A stretch of 64,000 bases of DNA from Cercophora sp. LCS_1 (Eukaryota > Ascomycota > Sordariomycetes > Sordariales > Lasiosphaeriaceae): contig JAPZLL010000019.1 of the NCBI GenBank assembly GCA_036250225.1, positions 434,001 to 498,000 on the forward strand, in the 5' to 3' direction. The position numbers and the translations under genes were made by a program. The notes beneath the pieces were generated by a model. It was given only the letters and a program-made list of their open reading frames with translations, searched no databases and was not told the origin of the DNA. Position 1 is the first letter of the stretch, and each line of letters begins with the position of its first letter. This document shows positions 10,149 to 22,824 of this stretch, piece after piece.

Positions 10149-12059
10149 ATGAGTGTTGCCGCCGACCTCATCACCCTCGACAACTTTGAGGAGAAAATGC
10201 CTCGATGGGAACCCGGGAACTCAAGCCACCTCTACGCCCTGGTAGATATGGGAAGGTGAGTTCTCATACATTCTGCGATTGGGCTTTCAAGGGTAACATC
10301 CGTCCTGGTCAGTAATGGTATCCGCTTTTCCATCTCGGACCTTTCTCCGCCTCGAACTAGGCTCTTCAAGTGCTTGTACCGGGAACGAGCTGCCATCTCT
10401 CTGTTCGACGCTTTGAACAAGCCGAAAAGGGACCAAGGAACCCCGGCCCTGACGTTCCCAGCCGATACCATCGCGCTGGTTGCGCAGACACTGGCTCGCT
10501 TCTGGTCCATCGCCGTGACTGACTACAGGGTTCCGCCAAACCAAGTCACTGTCTTTGCTACCGAGGCCATGAGGCGAGCTCAGAACGCAGCCTCGATGCT
10601 TGAAGCTATCAGGGCACAGGCCCCTGACCTCGTCGTATACGTCCTCGCGCCACAAGTTGAGACGCTGTTCGGGTCAGTGGGAGCCAGATCTGGGTTCGTC
10701 GACGTCAAGGGCTTGTTCCTCGACCTTGGTGGTGGCAGCGTTCAAATGACATACATGGACTCCCATGCTGCTAGAGCAAACACTGAGAGCATTGCCGGAA
10801 ACGGATACGAGGTCGCTGCAGCACTGACAGGCCAGAGCATGCCGTTTGGAGCCGCCCGCCTTATCAACATTCTGGAGGATGCAGATGCAGAAGTTCAAGA
10901 AACTGAACTCTCAAAGCTGAAGACCCAGATGAAAGAATCGTTTGAGAACCTCCGCGCCGCATTCCCGTCTCTGGCTGAAACAGTTGCCGCCGCTCACAAA
11001 GCCGAAGGAAAAGACGAGAAAAAGGCGAGTGGCATCGACATATACCTCTGCGGCGGTGGTTTCAGGGGATATGGCAGTATTCTGATGCACACGGATTCCA
11101 TTCAGCCATATCCGATTCCCGCGGTTGGCTCATTTACGGTCTCCGGGAAAGCCTTTTGTAAAACGAAAGAAATGATCAAGGTCAACAAGGAATACGAGGG
11201 TAGAATCTTTGGGATGTCGAAACGACGGCGGGCTCAGTTTCCCGCCATTGTTGCGGTTGTCGAAGCGCTGATCGCCGCTGTTCCCCGCATCCGCTCTGTA
11301 ACGTTTTGTGCGGGCGGAAACAGAGAAGGCGCGCTGATGATGAAGCTACCGAGAGATCTTCGAGAAAGCAACCCCTTGATTTGCCTGGAAGCCCCTGGGG
11401 TGCCCGGAGGCGCAGTTGGAGTACAGTTCATCCTCGACACATTGCGATCTGCGCTCCCTCGCGACGGCTATGGGGGAGACGATGTTTTCGGGCTCAAGTT
11501 GGGCACTCTGTATACCCACAAAATATGGGAAAATATGGGGGAGGACCCGGAAGCAAATGCTTCCGGTGCTCTTCACGATGCCGTGGCACGGGACCCTGGG
11601 TGTCCGGGCTTGACGCACCTTGCACGTGCGGTTTTAGGCTTGACAGTGTGCGCTAGATGGGGTGCAAATCTCGGCCCTATTGACCAGCACCTGTACAAAG
11701 GGCTTCGAGACCTCATCGACACTGCGGACCCCGATGCTTCGTTCTGGGCCGACTACATCGGCGCCGTCACGGCGGCACTGACGACGTTGGTTTTGAGCTG
11801 GCCTCGGAGCGAGGCCCAGATCACAGACAATGTCAAGTAAGTGTTCTGACACAGGACCACGAAAATCGGTCTAATGCAATCCAGGTTCAAGTGCAAAGCC
11901 GAGCAAGGCGGCAAGAAGTTCAAGGTTCACCTCGACATATCTGTTAGTCGGGCCATTGCAAGAGGGATCTCTCTTCAGAATTTGGTCGACATTTTCGACC
12001 GCGTTGACAAGAAGAGGGATGACAAGAAAGTGGTCGTCACGACAAGCATGCTGGATTGA
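10149..12059 (+). CDS. RTG2: Rtg2-type retrograde regulator, Ppx/GppA phosphatase superfamily
   Basis: 601 residues in three exons (10149-10255, 10313-11836, 11885-12059). It belongs to the exopolyphosphatase/GppA ASKHA superfamily. The first intron interrupts the phosphate-1 loop and splicing restores DMGSNGIRFSIS at about residues 34-45. The second loop GLFLDLGGGSVQMTY (around residue 180) and a later CAGGNREGALMM glycine motif complete the ATP-binding fold. In yeast Rtg2 signals mitochondrial dysfunction to Rtg1/Rtg3 by antagonising Mks1, and its fungal relatives have this length and C-terminal region. A true exopolyphosphatase is the alternative, but the long C-terminal half after residue 400 fits Rtg2 better. 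The last exon encodes the conserved CKAEQGGKKFKVHLD strand. The name is by family recognition; function in this species is inferred. Confidence 0.87.
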
Positions 12060-12286
12060 GCCGCTCCGGGTCGAAAGTGCCTGGAGAATGTTCGTTGCGT
12101 CAAACCGAGCTGAGTAACGACCTATGGCCTATTCACTACCGCCAGCATATTTTTTGCTTTTCAAGCGCGAACTTGATTGCACCGTGCCAAATTCGCTTGC
12201 TCGTATGGGTGAAGTTTACTTCCGAACGAAAGCCTGGCCATGACACCGACACTAAAACCTATCGACTCAGTGGTCCTGCAGTATGG

Positions 12287-14190
12287 CTATTTCCTCTTCA
12301 AAACAGCTTCTTCTTTACTGATGATGAAGGCCTTCACCAGTTCGTCGCCGGGAATCTTGGTTTCAAATGAACCATCTAGATGGTGTCAGCGAGCCATGGC
12401 CGTGGAACCATCAGCGGACGAGACCTACAGAAAACCGAATGGGCCCTCCAGGCCATATCAAAAGCGCCTTGGAGAGCAACATTACCCGCGAAGAGACCGT
12501 CTCTGGCGTTTTTGATATCCTGGAGTGTTTTCTTTGTCTTGAAAAGATTGGAATAAAGCACGACAACGACATCGTACAGCTCCTCGGTTGTTTCTTTAAA
12601 TTTCGCCCGTTGGTCTTCTGCTAAACGATCAGTACCACACGATGAGCGATTCGGATATACTAACCGCCTCCCGGGCGCGTTCGGGCCTGAGCATGAGATG
12701 GACTCTCAAGCTCGATCAAGATTTCCCGGTACAGCAAAATGAGGTGCCATAACGATACCCATGTGGCGACGTTGACCGATGACCAGAGGAGATGCTGCTC
12801 TTTTTCGCGGATATCACTAGGAGCTACTAGCTTGTCGATTTCCTGGAGAGCGTCTTTCTCACACTGAGATATGATGCCCACGGCGTGATGACGAAGGAAG
12901 CCCTTCACGGCCTGGAAATCAAGTGTGTCGCCTCTTGAGCCTGTGTATGTCGACCGGACGACAAACTCCCAACGCATCAACCCTCGCATGCATACGATCC
13001 TCAGCAGTTTATCTAGGCAGCTTCTGAGGGGTTTAACCAAGTTGGAGGATCCGTCACTGAAGCCGGAACTGCTGAGGTGTACGGCGGGGCCCAGGATCCT
13101 TTCTTGGACACAGACGGCGAGGAGCTTATTCATTGCGGATTGGAAATCGCGGCTTGGGTCCTCGCTCAAAAGCTGCTGCAAGGCCCAATTGTAGATCATA
13201 TCATCAACCGGGAGCCCAGGTTCGATTCCCCATCGTTGTTGGCCGTTACCTATATCGAACTTGTTTGCAGGGAGTTGCAGCCTGTGGCCAGTCACTTCGA
13301 AGGAGACGGTGACATCCATGCACTTTCCGGGATCAAACTGGCTATGTGATGGCATCGGGGCCATGCTAGGGCAGGGCCAACGATCTGTTATTCAACATCA
13401 GCATTGTCTCATTCGCGAGTCGAGAAACGTACTCAAACCTGTCCCGGCGATATTTTTGGGCGTTTGTCTGCCACACAGCTTGTGGATATACATAGCCGCG
13501 CTCTTTGGCATCTTTTCGCATTTCTTCTTGCAACCTTTGCAGATGTCGCCTTCATGGGAACACTGAAGACTGTCAGCGAGATGATATTGTGGACAAGGAC
13601 AACTCGCCTACCCCGACTCGGTTGATCTTGCAGGCCATGCAGGCTCCGATCTGCCGGACCCTGTTGGTGTGCTCTGCGTTCACCTTCCGTGCCGGCTGTC
13701 TGGGGGTCTCGAGGGGCCGGGAGGGAGATAACGGCAGGTGGTGACCCGGTGTCTGGGGTTTTGGGGACTGGGGAAGCAGGATCGGGCACCCGGGCGATGG
13801 TGGCCGAAGCATGGGGAAGCTCGATGATTCCGGCAAGGGAGTGAGATCTTCTGGGTCGTGGAAGATTGTGGGGTACCTTGGCGAGTAGTTGGGGGCTGGC
13901 GCCATGCCGAGGAGAACCTGGTCCCTATGAGGCTCTGGCGGTGCATCGGGCATCACGATATCCTCATCGTCCAGATCCTGACCCGCCATATCAGAGGAGG
14001 CGCTGGTCAGGGGTGGTGTGTTCTCGGATGTGTCAGACCCTCCGATGGTGTCCATTTGCTCATCGCCGCGGTAGTAAGCATGCATGTCGAAGAAGGCGCC
14101 GACCACCGGATCGGTTCTTTCCTGGGTATGGTAATCGATGAAGTCGTCGCTACCATTGATCAGGACCCTTTTGCGAGATTGGTCATCCAT
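12287..14190 (-). CDS. Zn-cluster (Zn2Cys6-like) transcription regulator, five exons
   Basis: Five exons (13612-14190, 13439-13562, 12665-13384, 12429-12620, 12287-12375) joined by introns of 44 to 54 bp keep one frame of 567 residues. The start chosen is the ATG at 14190 (MDDQSRKRVLIN); the frame is open further upstream to 14376, but that part looks like UTR. Residues 1-170 are acidic and Pro/Ser-rich. Splicing of intron 1 assembles CMACKINRVGCSHEGDICKG followed by CKKKC at about 184-208: six cysteines spaced CX2CX6CX6CX2CX3C, close to a fungal binuclear cluster except for the short last loop. The 340 residues after it are helical without a domain I can name. The last two exons lie outside the longest frames but have strong coding character (AEDQRAKFKETTEELYDVV; then GSFETKIPGDELVKAFI). 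Target genes are unknown. Confidence 0.78.
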
Positions 14191-16420
14191 GTTGGTCAGC
14201 GGTACCTTTGTCTTGATACCAAGGGGCTGGGAATCAAAAAGACCCGGGATCGTTAAACTCGGAAGCAAGACAGGTTGAGACAGGGCAAGGCAACCAGGGG
14301 GAATGGGTGGACGGGAGAGCCGAGCAAGAGAACAAACAAGCAAGCTTGGTGCAACAGCCACTTCAACGGTAGGCACGTCACCGAAAACTGTCTCTGGCCA
14401 GGGAAAGGATAGGGGGATTTGTTGTCTCCGAACTGAGATGATGTGTTACTCGAGGGGAATGTGAGGATTCTCGGTGGGTGAGCGGGTGATCAAAGGAAGA
14501 GAGAGGCTCCATGGTCGGTTTTCTCTCACGGGTCCCGGCCGGGATCCAGAGGAGGCTCACTTGTGCTTGCATAGGTACGACAAGGTGTACGGGGGCTTGG
14601 TGTAAGAGGGCCCCGTCGACCGACCAATCAGACTCCCCTTCCATACCGAAAAGCGTAGTTGGAGATTGACCAATGAGCCCAGGGTCTTCGACCGAGAATC
14701 TTGAGATGCGAACAAGATAGGAGGTACCGCAAGACTCTGGTGTGCGATCCCTTGAGGGGTCATGGCCCGGGGCTTCCATATTCGGTCTGCCCATAGACAT
14801 GGTTACTCTCGTCTCCGGGAATCTTGAACCATCCCCCAGACCCTCTCGTAGAGGGTTCGGCACGCAAATACCCAGCATCACCACAACATGATACTCAGTT
14901 TCCTGTCGCCAGCCTTATGGCGGAGCCAAGACCGGGACTTGGTGGTGCGCAAGATGCCAATGCCATGAAATGCAGTGTAACCAAAGGCCCCAACACGTTG
15001 CCCCGCCGCGCCCCTATGTCACAGCTCTCTAAAGACCGTCCGGATCTGCGCGGCACTATCGAGCACTATGGTCAACAGACAGGAGCCAATATTGTCCACT
15101 GAAGTTCAAACAACACGAATTCAAGTTGGCCAGTATGAGATTCAGCTCTACATGTTTGATTTTCAATCCGACACGGACACCCATGTGCGTGGTGTGGGAG
15201 GGACATAAAATGGGGAGCACACGACATGGCGTGGGCACGGTTGTGTGTTCTGCGGACCTGTGTTCAACGTTGGCACGCACGTCGAACTCGACGTCGACCC
15301 CTGCTTGCTTGCGGTCAGTGGAGAGCGCAAATGTGCTGTCCTGTCCTTGTCCCCTGCTGGTCTCGTGAGAGATGCGCGCCGATGCGCCCGTCTTTGCGAG
15401 CTGTTGCGGCCCAGAACTTGGACCGAGAATTTGGAAATGCTGCCCTGCAGTGCTTGAAGTGGCATGTGGGGCTTTTTGCGCAGAACGCCACGCGCGCAAG
15501 ATGCGGAGCTGCGCGGACTCACCCGGACGCAAAGAAAGCAGCAGAGGCGGGCCGGCGATGGCGGGTGCATTAGTTGCGGATTTCAGTTGGGGTTATTGGG
15601 GGCCGCATTAAATGAGGGTTTTTGCGCAGGTCGGGTTCAAACTGTCGAGTTTGGACATCTGGTTGCAACTTGCAATGGGGGGGGATGAGCAAGCAATTTG
15701 CGGATTTACAAAGAGGGTGGTGGTGGTGGTGCTTGTTGGTGATGGGAGATCTGATCTCACCCACTGCCTGGCGAGCGATGGTGGCTGACCGAGATGCGAT
15801 GAGCTTTGGTCGACTGACTGGATGCAGATTTGGTAATCCTTTTCGCAGCAGAAACCCGAGACGGCGCGAAGGACACCCGTAAAAAGTCGACGGCGCTTTT
15901 TAAGCCTTGCTTCTAACGAGCCGTCGATATGATTTTTGGCACTTTAATCGTTGTTGTTGACGAGTGAAAGAGGCGTCTTGTGCCCTGTTGAACTTTTGCT
16001 CGCCAACGCAGCATAGTCCCTTGGGCGCATCCCCAAATCCCAGACACCAAATTCCACATTGCGTCATCTACCTGACAGACGGACCGCACCCGACGGTCCT
16101 CATGAACACAGTGTGGACAAAAGGTCCAGATGCGATGCCAAAAGCCCACAGACTGACTGATGAAAAAAGGACCATTTGAGATATTCCGTCACTTTTGGAT
16201 GGTGCATGTCGGGTTCGGACTGGCGGCGTTGCGTCACGACAAGGGCCTCCTCCGGTGGGAGGAGACCGTAGAGGATGAACGCATTTGGAGTGGTGACATC
16301 AGGCCTTGTCGCGAAGCTCTTGCCGGGCTTGCTTGTGTCTTCCAAGATAACCGATACTTGCTCTGCCTCGCCGGTCCGCTCTGGTCCATACTGGGAGACT
16401 GAGGTTTTTTTTTGGTCCCC

Positions 16421-16570
16421 CAAACCGAGCAATTCCTTGTGGCACTTCGTCAAGCGACTACCCGGTTCCGGACTCTCCGGACCTATAAGGCTCGCGATGC
16501 TCTTTTGGAGTTCTACCGCTCACCTCCCGCCGCTACCGGCAAGAATATCGACGTCGAGGCTCTCAAAATG
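16421..16570 (+). pseudogene. Short coding-like island, possible gene or transposon relic
   Basis: A stretch of roughly 50 codons reads TEQFLVALRQATTRFRTLR, then TYKARDALLEFYRSP, then GKNIDVEALKMAPR. Codon choice is that of the real genes here (GAG, GTC, ATC, GAC, CTC, AAG, CGC favoured), and the composition is that of an amphipathic helical protein. No start, splice partners or longer frame could be attached on either side. It may be a decayed exon, a transposon fragment, or an exon of an unrecognised small gene. I do not recognise the family. Confidence 0.25.
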
Positions 16571-17416
16571 GCCCCCCGAGTAGGTATCTCATCGCAGCCC
16601 CGTCAGGCGACGAGACCGAGCCAATTCCGCTTCCGCTCAGCGAATTGCACAGAACGGACATCGCGCGGCCGTACGGATATTGGCGAGAGAAGACGCCGTC
16701 GCTGTTTCTTGCCGGTAGCTTTGTAGTTACCCGGAAATCGATGATGTGCGCCCCTCCAACAACGATGGGTTGGGCTGTAGCCTGGGATGCAACCTGGAAG
16801 AGAGTATTGAGGCGGAAGAACAGCGTGTTGTCATAAAATACCAATATCAGGTAACATACAGAGGCTCAGGGGGATCGGTGGGATACTTGGGGATATTGCT
16901 ACCGCTCATGTTGGGGGTGGTCGCTTGACAGAATGCCAAAACGAGGATCTCTCGTTCAAGAGGTCCATCCCGATCAGCTTCGCGTTCGCGTAGTTTGCGA
17001 TTATCGTGCTAAACAACCGCCTTTGTAAAGTTGAAGACTGGCTCGTCGTGCGTGATTCCACATGAGCTACGGCGGCAAGAACAGCCTGGCCTATCGAAGA
17101 AGTAAACCAGCCTGGTCCTCATCCCTGACGTAGGCAATATCCCTTTCGTCGTCCTAACACTTCTTCGCAGGCCTCGCTGGGCTGTGCAAACGCAGAGCGT
17201 GCGAAGAAAGTCACACACCCACCACACGGCAGTGATTTCCCTCCCTCTTTACCCATTATTGGAAAGGGGAAAGACACAGAACGAAAGAGTGCTTTGGAAC
17301 TTGAGCAGACGGTGCGAGTTGGCGAAGAACTGAACCGGACTTATTCGACGCCGTTTTGCATGTGCGTGATGGTGATGCACGTCCTTCTGGCATTGTCACT
17401 CCTTTTTCGGTTGGCG

Positions 17417-17760
17417 TACGCCATTTTGTTGAATTGTCGACTCCGCGATTGTTTCACGACCTCGTCACTAGCCCACGACTCACTGCGACTTCACGATTTT
17501 GCGCAAAGTTCGCGGGTTTGCTATCATCTCATGACTTCGCTGCGTGTTTACGATGCTGCCATAGTTTTCCGATTTTACAATAAGTGAACGACTTGATGCC
17601 AAGTTGCCGATTTCGCTATACCTTCGCGATTCTGCTGTAGCTTTACGATTCTACCATCATTTTTTCGATTTTAAAGTAGTTTCACGATTTCATGGGATTT
17701 CTTCGATTTTGTGAAGACTTCACGGTTTTGCCACAACCTCACGGTTTTGGCATAACTACA
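17417..17760. repeat. Degenerate 19-bp tandem array
   Basis: A core close to TTCACGATTTTGCC recurs with a 19-bp step. Core positions read at 17493, 17511, 17530, 17550, 17569, 17588, 17607, 17626, 17645, 17665, 17684, 17703, 17722 and 17741, and weaker copies continue upstream at 17475, 17456, 17437 and 17417. Individual units are diverged (ACGATT, TCGATT, GCGATT, ACGGTT), but the phase holds over about 18 units. The array ends about 170 bases beyond the stop of the DUF8004-like gene. Confidence 0.7.
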
Positions 17761-17926
17761 CGCCCGCACAAAAGGAATCATGATTAAAGCAATTATAGAG
17801 TTACAAATATCTGCTACACAACGCCGCAACTATGCAACCCCCATACAACTTTTTTCCATGCAAGCCCAGAGAAACAAAACCAGCAACAAAAAAAAAAAAA
17901 GAAGGGTATCGTTGTGCCCAGGGAGT

Positions 17927-20900
17927 TCAAAAGAACCCCCTCTTCTTCTTCTTCCCCTCGCCCTCCATCCCCTTCAAAATGTCATCAAAAGTGCTTCCGC
18001 CCTCTTGATTCCCCGCCGCGCTGCCCGGCCGGCCGTGCCCGAAACCGCTGGCCCCAGAGATACTACTCTGCCGACTTTGGTGACCGGCACTACCGGTTCT
18101 CTCCACAAACTCCCCAGCGGCCAGCGGCTCCAGGCCCATCGCCACGCTCAGCCGGTACGCCTGTTCGGTGGCAGGGTTCCGAGCCCTGAGTCTGGGCGAG
18201 CCGGTCGGGCTCTCACGGCCCCCCATAACGGGGTCCATGTCCTGGAACACCGCCCGCGGGGGCTCGAGCGGCGCCATATCCTCGGGTGCGCCGGGCGACA
18301 CCCTGCCCTCGTTGGGGGTGGCCACCGCGCTGGTGCCTCCCCATCTCTTGGCCACTTCCCAGCAGTGGCTGCGGCGGTAGATGCCCTCGACGCTAAAGAG
18401 GACCACATCGGTCGACAGCTCCACCAGGTTTTGGCCGCCCGCAGCGCGGTACCACATCTTGCGGGCCACGCCCGCGTCCTCCATCCACGGGGCGTTGCCC
18501 TGCGGTGCTTGGCAGAGGAAGTACTCGACGTCCTTGGTCCACCTAAGGCCAGGCGCGTCGACGACGAGCATTGGCAGCGATTGCAGTACCGCGTATAAAA
18601 ACAACCAGTAGCCAATGCGTTGGTCGGGCAAGTCATGGGGCGAAACTCCACGGGCTTCTTTCTGCTCAAAGTCCTTGAAGGCATTGAGGAACGGACGGTC
18701 GAGCGATTCCTTGTCAATGTTGTGGGACTTGATGAGCATGATTTGCAGCTCGTTGGATTGGAGGTGCTTGTCCAGTTTTGCCTGCTTCTTTGCTGGCAGC
18801 GAGTTGTAGTTCTCGTGGATCGCTGTCATGCGCGGAAGCTTGGGCACGTCGTACGGCACGGGCGGCAGCACCGGAGGCGAGGAATGGTCGAACTCGGTGA
18901 GCATTGTGCGCAGAGCCGTGATCGCGGGGTTGGCATCTTCCTCCGTGTCGTCCTCGGTCGCCGTCTTGTCGTCGCTCTTCCGGTCCGTTGGCGCCTCGCG
19001 GTCCACGAGCAGATCGTACAGCGAACAGAGGTCCCAGTACAACATCTGCAGCGCTACTCTGTTGAGACCGCCGACCGAAAACTGGTTCTTCTTGCTCTTT
19101 GCCCGGGGTGGCCAGTTGCCAAACAGGTCCTTGTAGTATGCGAGCGTAAAATTCCGCATCTTGTGGAATGACGAGTTCCAGTGCTTGAACTTGACCGTCT
19201 TGAACTGCGATGTCGAGCTGGCGACTCCTGCGAAAAGCGACGGAAACTCAAAGTTCTCAAGGCGGAGGTTGACATTTTGTCGACGGTTCTGAAGGTCCAG
19301 ATGAGAGCGCTCCATGCGATTGCGCGTGGCGATAGAGATGCTGGAGAACAATGGGGACCCAAGGTCAATGAGAGAGTCGTACTTGCCGACGGCGTGGGTG
19401 AATGCCTCCTCGTACAAGCGCCACGAGCGCATAGTCTCGGCAAGGATGAGTGCTTCGATCGTCTTTTCCCGACTGTTTCTAACGTCATCGAGGTGATACT
19501 GTTCCACCAACGCGTCAAATGCCTCCTCAACCTCGAAACCATAGTGGGAGCCGTCACTGCTGCTGAATCCAAACTCGCGAAGTAATGCGCCCACTTGGAG
19601 CAGTGCCGAGAACATGTTCGGGTTCGCTTTGGTTGCGACAAGAGGTTGGCCAGTTAGAAAGGCAAATAGGTTCCGCGCTGCGACAAGACTTTCGAGATCG
19701 GTGCTCTTCAGGGGCAAGTACAAACGACCCTCGCCAGCCGCAGGCCGAGGGAGCGGAGAGCGGACAGCATCACCTGCGGTCAAGAGATCACTTCCACGGT
19801 TGGCGGCCTCGTCCAAAAGAAGTTGAAACAATACAGCTGATGATCCAAAAGACGTGTCGGCCACCTTGAAAGATGGGCCTCGTCCAGTTGACTTCGGGAA
19901 CAAGTGGACATAGACACTGCTGCTCTCGGACCACAGTTCGGGCACCTATTTTATGTCAGCATCAGCACCTCATCGTTGCAACAGCACGTTGAGCATACCT
20001 TTTCGGCATTCACCAAAATGTTGAGATTGTAATCCACACGGTTGCCCGGCACCATGATCCACGCATCTTTGCCGCCTTTGCCCTCATCCTCCGAGTTGGA
20101 TCGAGATCGGAACCCTGGGAGCCAGCTCTTTCTCTTGGATCGGCCTCCAGGACTATCGCCAGCGTCACTAGAGGTGGCAGAAGGTGGTACGGCATTGGCT
20201 GGGCTTGAAGCGGTTCTGGGAGCATCGACTGACGAATATCGGTTCGTGGGAGGCTGCGCGGAACTACTGCGGCCTCGTGGTGACGATCCCGGTACACTGT
20301 CAGGCTGGAGCCTGTTTGTTTGGAGTTTGGCAGGGCCTGGAACGGAGCGGGTGGGTGATTCGCTTCTTCCTCGTCCTCGTCGATGCTGGGGTGGCGAGGC
20401 TTGGGTTGCCATCACTTGCGGCACACTCGGTACCTGGGCATCCTTGGGGTCCTTCTTCAGCATGCTGGGCAGAGACGAGTTGCGGGTATGTGAGAAAGGC
20501 ACCTTCGGGGGAGGAAGAGGTGGTGTGTGGGTGGGAGCTAAAGGGACGGGCGCCATTGGTACAGCCCAACCGATCTGGATGGGCACGACAGGCTGCCAGT
20601 AGCCCTGCTGAGGGGCCTGTTGAGGAACCTGCTGAGGAACTGGTGGAGGAGAAGTCGGTGGAGGGCTCGGAACAGGTTTGCGGTGGGTTTGCTGCCGGCT
20701 AGGCTGCTGGGGAACAGATGGACCTGCTGTCGAAGATGTGAGCGACGGCCACAGTGAAGAAACCATGTCTATCATGGACTGTCTGCGCGAAACCCTGGGC
20801 CTGGCGGCCTTCGACGTGGTGCCGCCGTCTGGGCAGTCACATGGCGACCGCACTGCGGTGTCACCACTGCTGCCAACGCCCGTCTCGGAAATCCCGACGT

Positions 20901-21060
20901 CTGGCTCGGTGGAGAGCGACGCTGGTCTGGAGGGTTCAGGGGAGATCACAGGGGTTTCCTTGACCACAACAGTGAAATCTTTCTCCCCTTGCTTGGCCCA
21001 TTGGAAGGGTGAAAGACGGAGAAGAGAAGAGCGCTTGGATTCGAACTTACTCGACGCCAT
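17927..21060 (-). CDS. Large conserved fungal protein, DUF8004-like; function unknown
   Basis: Two exons (19999-21060 and 17927-19945) give 1026 residues; splicing across a 53-bp intron (GTATGC donor, AAATAG acceptor) joins ILVNAEK to VPELWSESSSVYVHLFP. The second exon opens with GTG (Val), so it is not an independent gene. Residues 1-320 are disordered, basic and Pro-rich with PQQVPQQAPQQ repeats. A folded region follows from about 340 to 890, with blocks YVHLFPKSTGRGPSF, SLVAARNLFAFLTGQPLVAT, EALILAETMRSWRLYEEAFT and RIGYWLFLYAVLQSLPMLVVDA. The layout matches a family of uncharacterised ascomycete proteins (I believe Pfam DUF8004; not checked). The C terminus ends in a lysine run and GFF. 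No catalytic motif or membrane segment was convincing. Role unknown. Confidence 0.85.
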
Positions 21061-22824
21061 TGTCGAGAACTACAACGAGCAAAACGAGAGATTCGCAACG
21101 GCGGAGCCCATAGGCTTAAGTCCCGGCTCGTGGATCGCTTGGCTGGGTCGCACGGTAGGGCAGATGGAGTCGGATCGTGGGGCTAGAAGACTGGGTATCC
21201 CGCGCGGTCAATGGAGTGGATCGCGAAGTGGAACGTCGTACGCGTACAAGCGTGGGTTGAAGAACGAACGGCGGGGACGACGACGAAGAAGACAGGACGG
21301 AGGCTCTGTTAGCGGGGAGGCTATTGCGTTGGCGGAAAAACGAACGAAGAAGCATGGACAGGCACAACAACTGCCTGAGGTGTCGAGGTATCGAAGTTGG
21401 ACGGGCAGGAAGCAAAAAAGATGACCAGAGATGACCAGAGAGGTGCACGGAACCCAGACGGGGATCCATGACCACTTTTCAAGCCCCTCCACCTAGCGAC
21501 CCTTGGGCTGGCAACGACTGGCAGATGCGAGCGAACCACCAGCAAATCAAGCGACACATCCTGGCCATCCGAAATGTCGACCTGTCTGAGGCGCAGGCCA
21601 CCAATGGATCCGATCCAGAACGGAGAACGGCCACCCGTACAACAAAGTTCTGGCCTAACGGCTGCTGTTCCCACCAGGCTGTTCTTAGCTTCAACCACCA
21701 GACATTTCCAGTCCAGTCCACCAACCGTTCGTCTGGGCCCTGCAGCCGTCAACAAGACGTCTGGCTGTCGTTGAGGCGCCGTCAAAGGCTGTGTGTCCAT
21801 TTGTGTCTACGCCAGCTAGGGTGCAAGAAAACCGGGGCGGCGTGGACGGGTGGGAGGGGTTCCAACGATTTGCAGATAACGTCATATTCTTCTCTGCGTC
21901 CTCCTGCATGGCTTCGCACAGGCGCTTCCAGCCGGGCTCAGGTCAGATCCCAGATGCAGGGGTAGCACCCCGCCCCTCCCGAGCGCCATCCTCCGATGCT
22001 AAGAATAAGCGTCATCCTCAGGAACCTCATCTCACTTCTTTATCAGCAAACATACGTTTGCACAGGAAGAGATGAATCCCGAATGCTGAACCCCTTTTTC
22101 AGGGTCCAAAACCGGAAAGATTCCGAATCCTTTTTGATGCGTGTCGTATGGTGTTCATTTCCCATTGTGCTTTCGTCCACGAGAGACAGAGCACCGCTCC
22201 ATGCAACCAAAAGAGACATCCCGCGGCAAAAAGACCTCAGTGATCATCTGGGGAAAAAAAACATCCCATGTGGTTCGGTAGATCGTATCCGCACCCGTTC
22301 ATCCATATACGGCGCTACGCTACCCGGTTAAGTTTCCAGCCGCAAAAGAGCCAGCCCGTTGGCGCCACTACCGTTTGCCTCCAAACACACCTAATTTTTG
22401 ATCCTCAAAACAATTGCAAATCAGCGGAAATCATGTGTGAATGTTTGATGGTGTATGTAGAGCCCAGCCCCCCCCCTGACATGTAGCTACTCGTCCCATG
22501 TTTCCGTCTAAACGCAGCCTCGGATATCACGATCACTGAATCACAGGGCGATGGCTCAAAACTATTACACAGCCCGTGCCATCTCAAGCCCCCCTCGAAC
22601 CATCCCATCTCACTTCAACCAACACAAAGGGGACAGGCAGTATCCAATGCAGCCCAAAACAAAAACTCCGACCTGCGGACTACGTACCTTGGTACCACAG
22701 TCAGGCATGGTCCAGATCCAACTCCCACAAATCCACAATCATATACACACCCCTCTCGTTCAGAAAACACATGGTTTGTAAACGGAAAAAACACCATCTA
22801 TATGCCCGCCTCTCTCAGGTGAAA
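21061..22824. other. Intergenic: promoter of the DUF8004-like gene and 3' side of the next gene
   Basis: 1.8 kb. Upstream of 21060 the sequence is GC-rich with several out-of-frame ORFs and no protein-family signal. From about 22000 it becomes more A/T-rich and is likely the 3' UTR of the fibroin-3-related gene. No RNA gene seen. Confidence 0.4.

Larger units (their letters stand above)
14191..17926. other. 3.7-kb intergenic region
   Basis: The gap lies between the Zn-cluster gene start and the stop of the DUF8004-like gene. The first 600 bases are likely promoter and leader of the Zn-cluster gene. GC drops in the last 500 bases, where a 19-bp tandem array sits (separate entry). A short coding-like island is at 16421-16570 (separate entry). 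Other frames, including 14378-14884 and 15056-15532, show no family signal. Confidence 0.45.

Noticed and set aside
13209..13222. Perfect B-box-like GGTTCGATTCCCC
   Set aside because: It lies inside a coding exon of the Zn-cluster gene (antisense to IEPGL) and has no A box or paired acceptor stem.
19946..19998. Reading 17927-19945 and 19951-21060 as two separate genes
   Set aside because: The second frame begins with GTG, not ATG, and a canonical 53-bp intron joins the two in frame.
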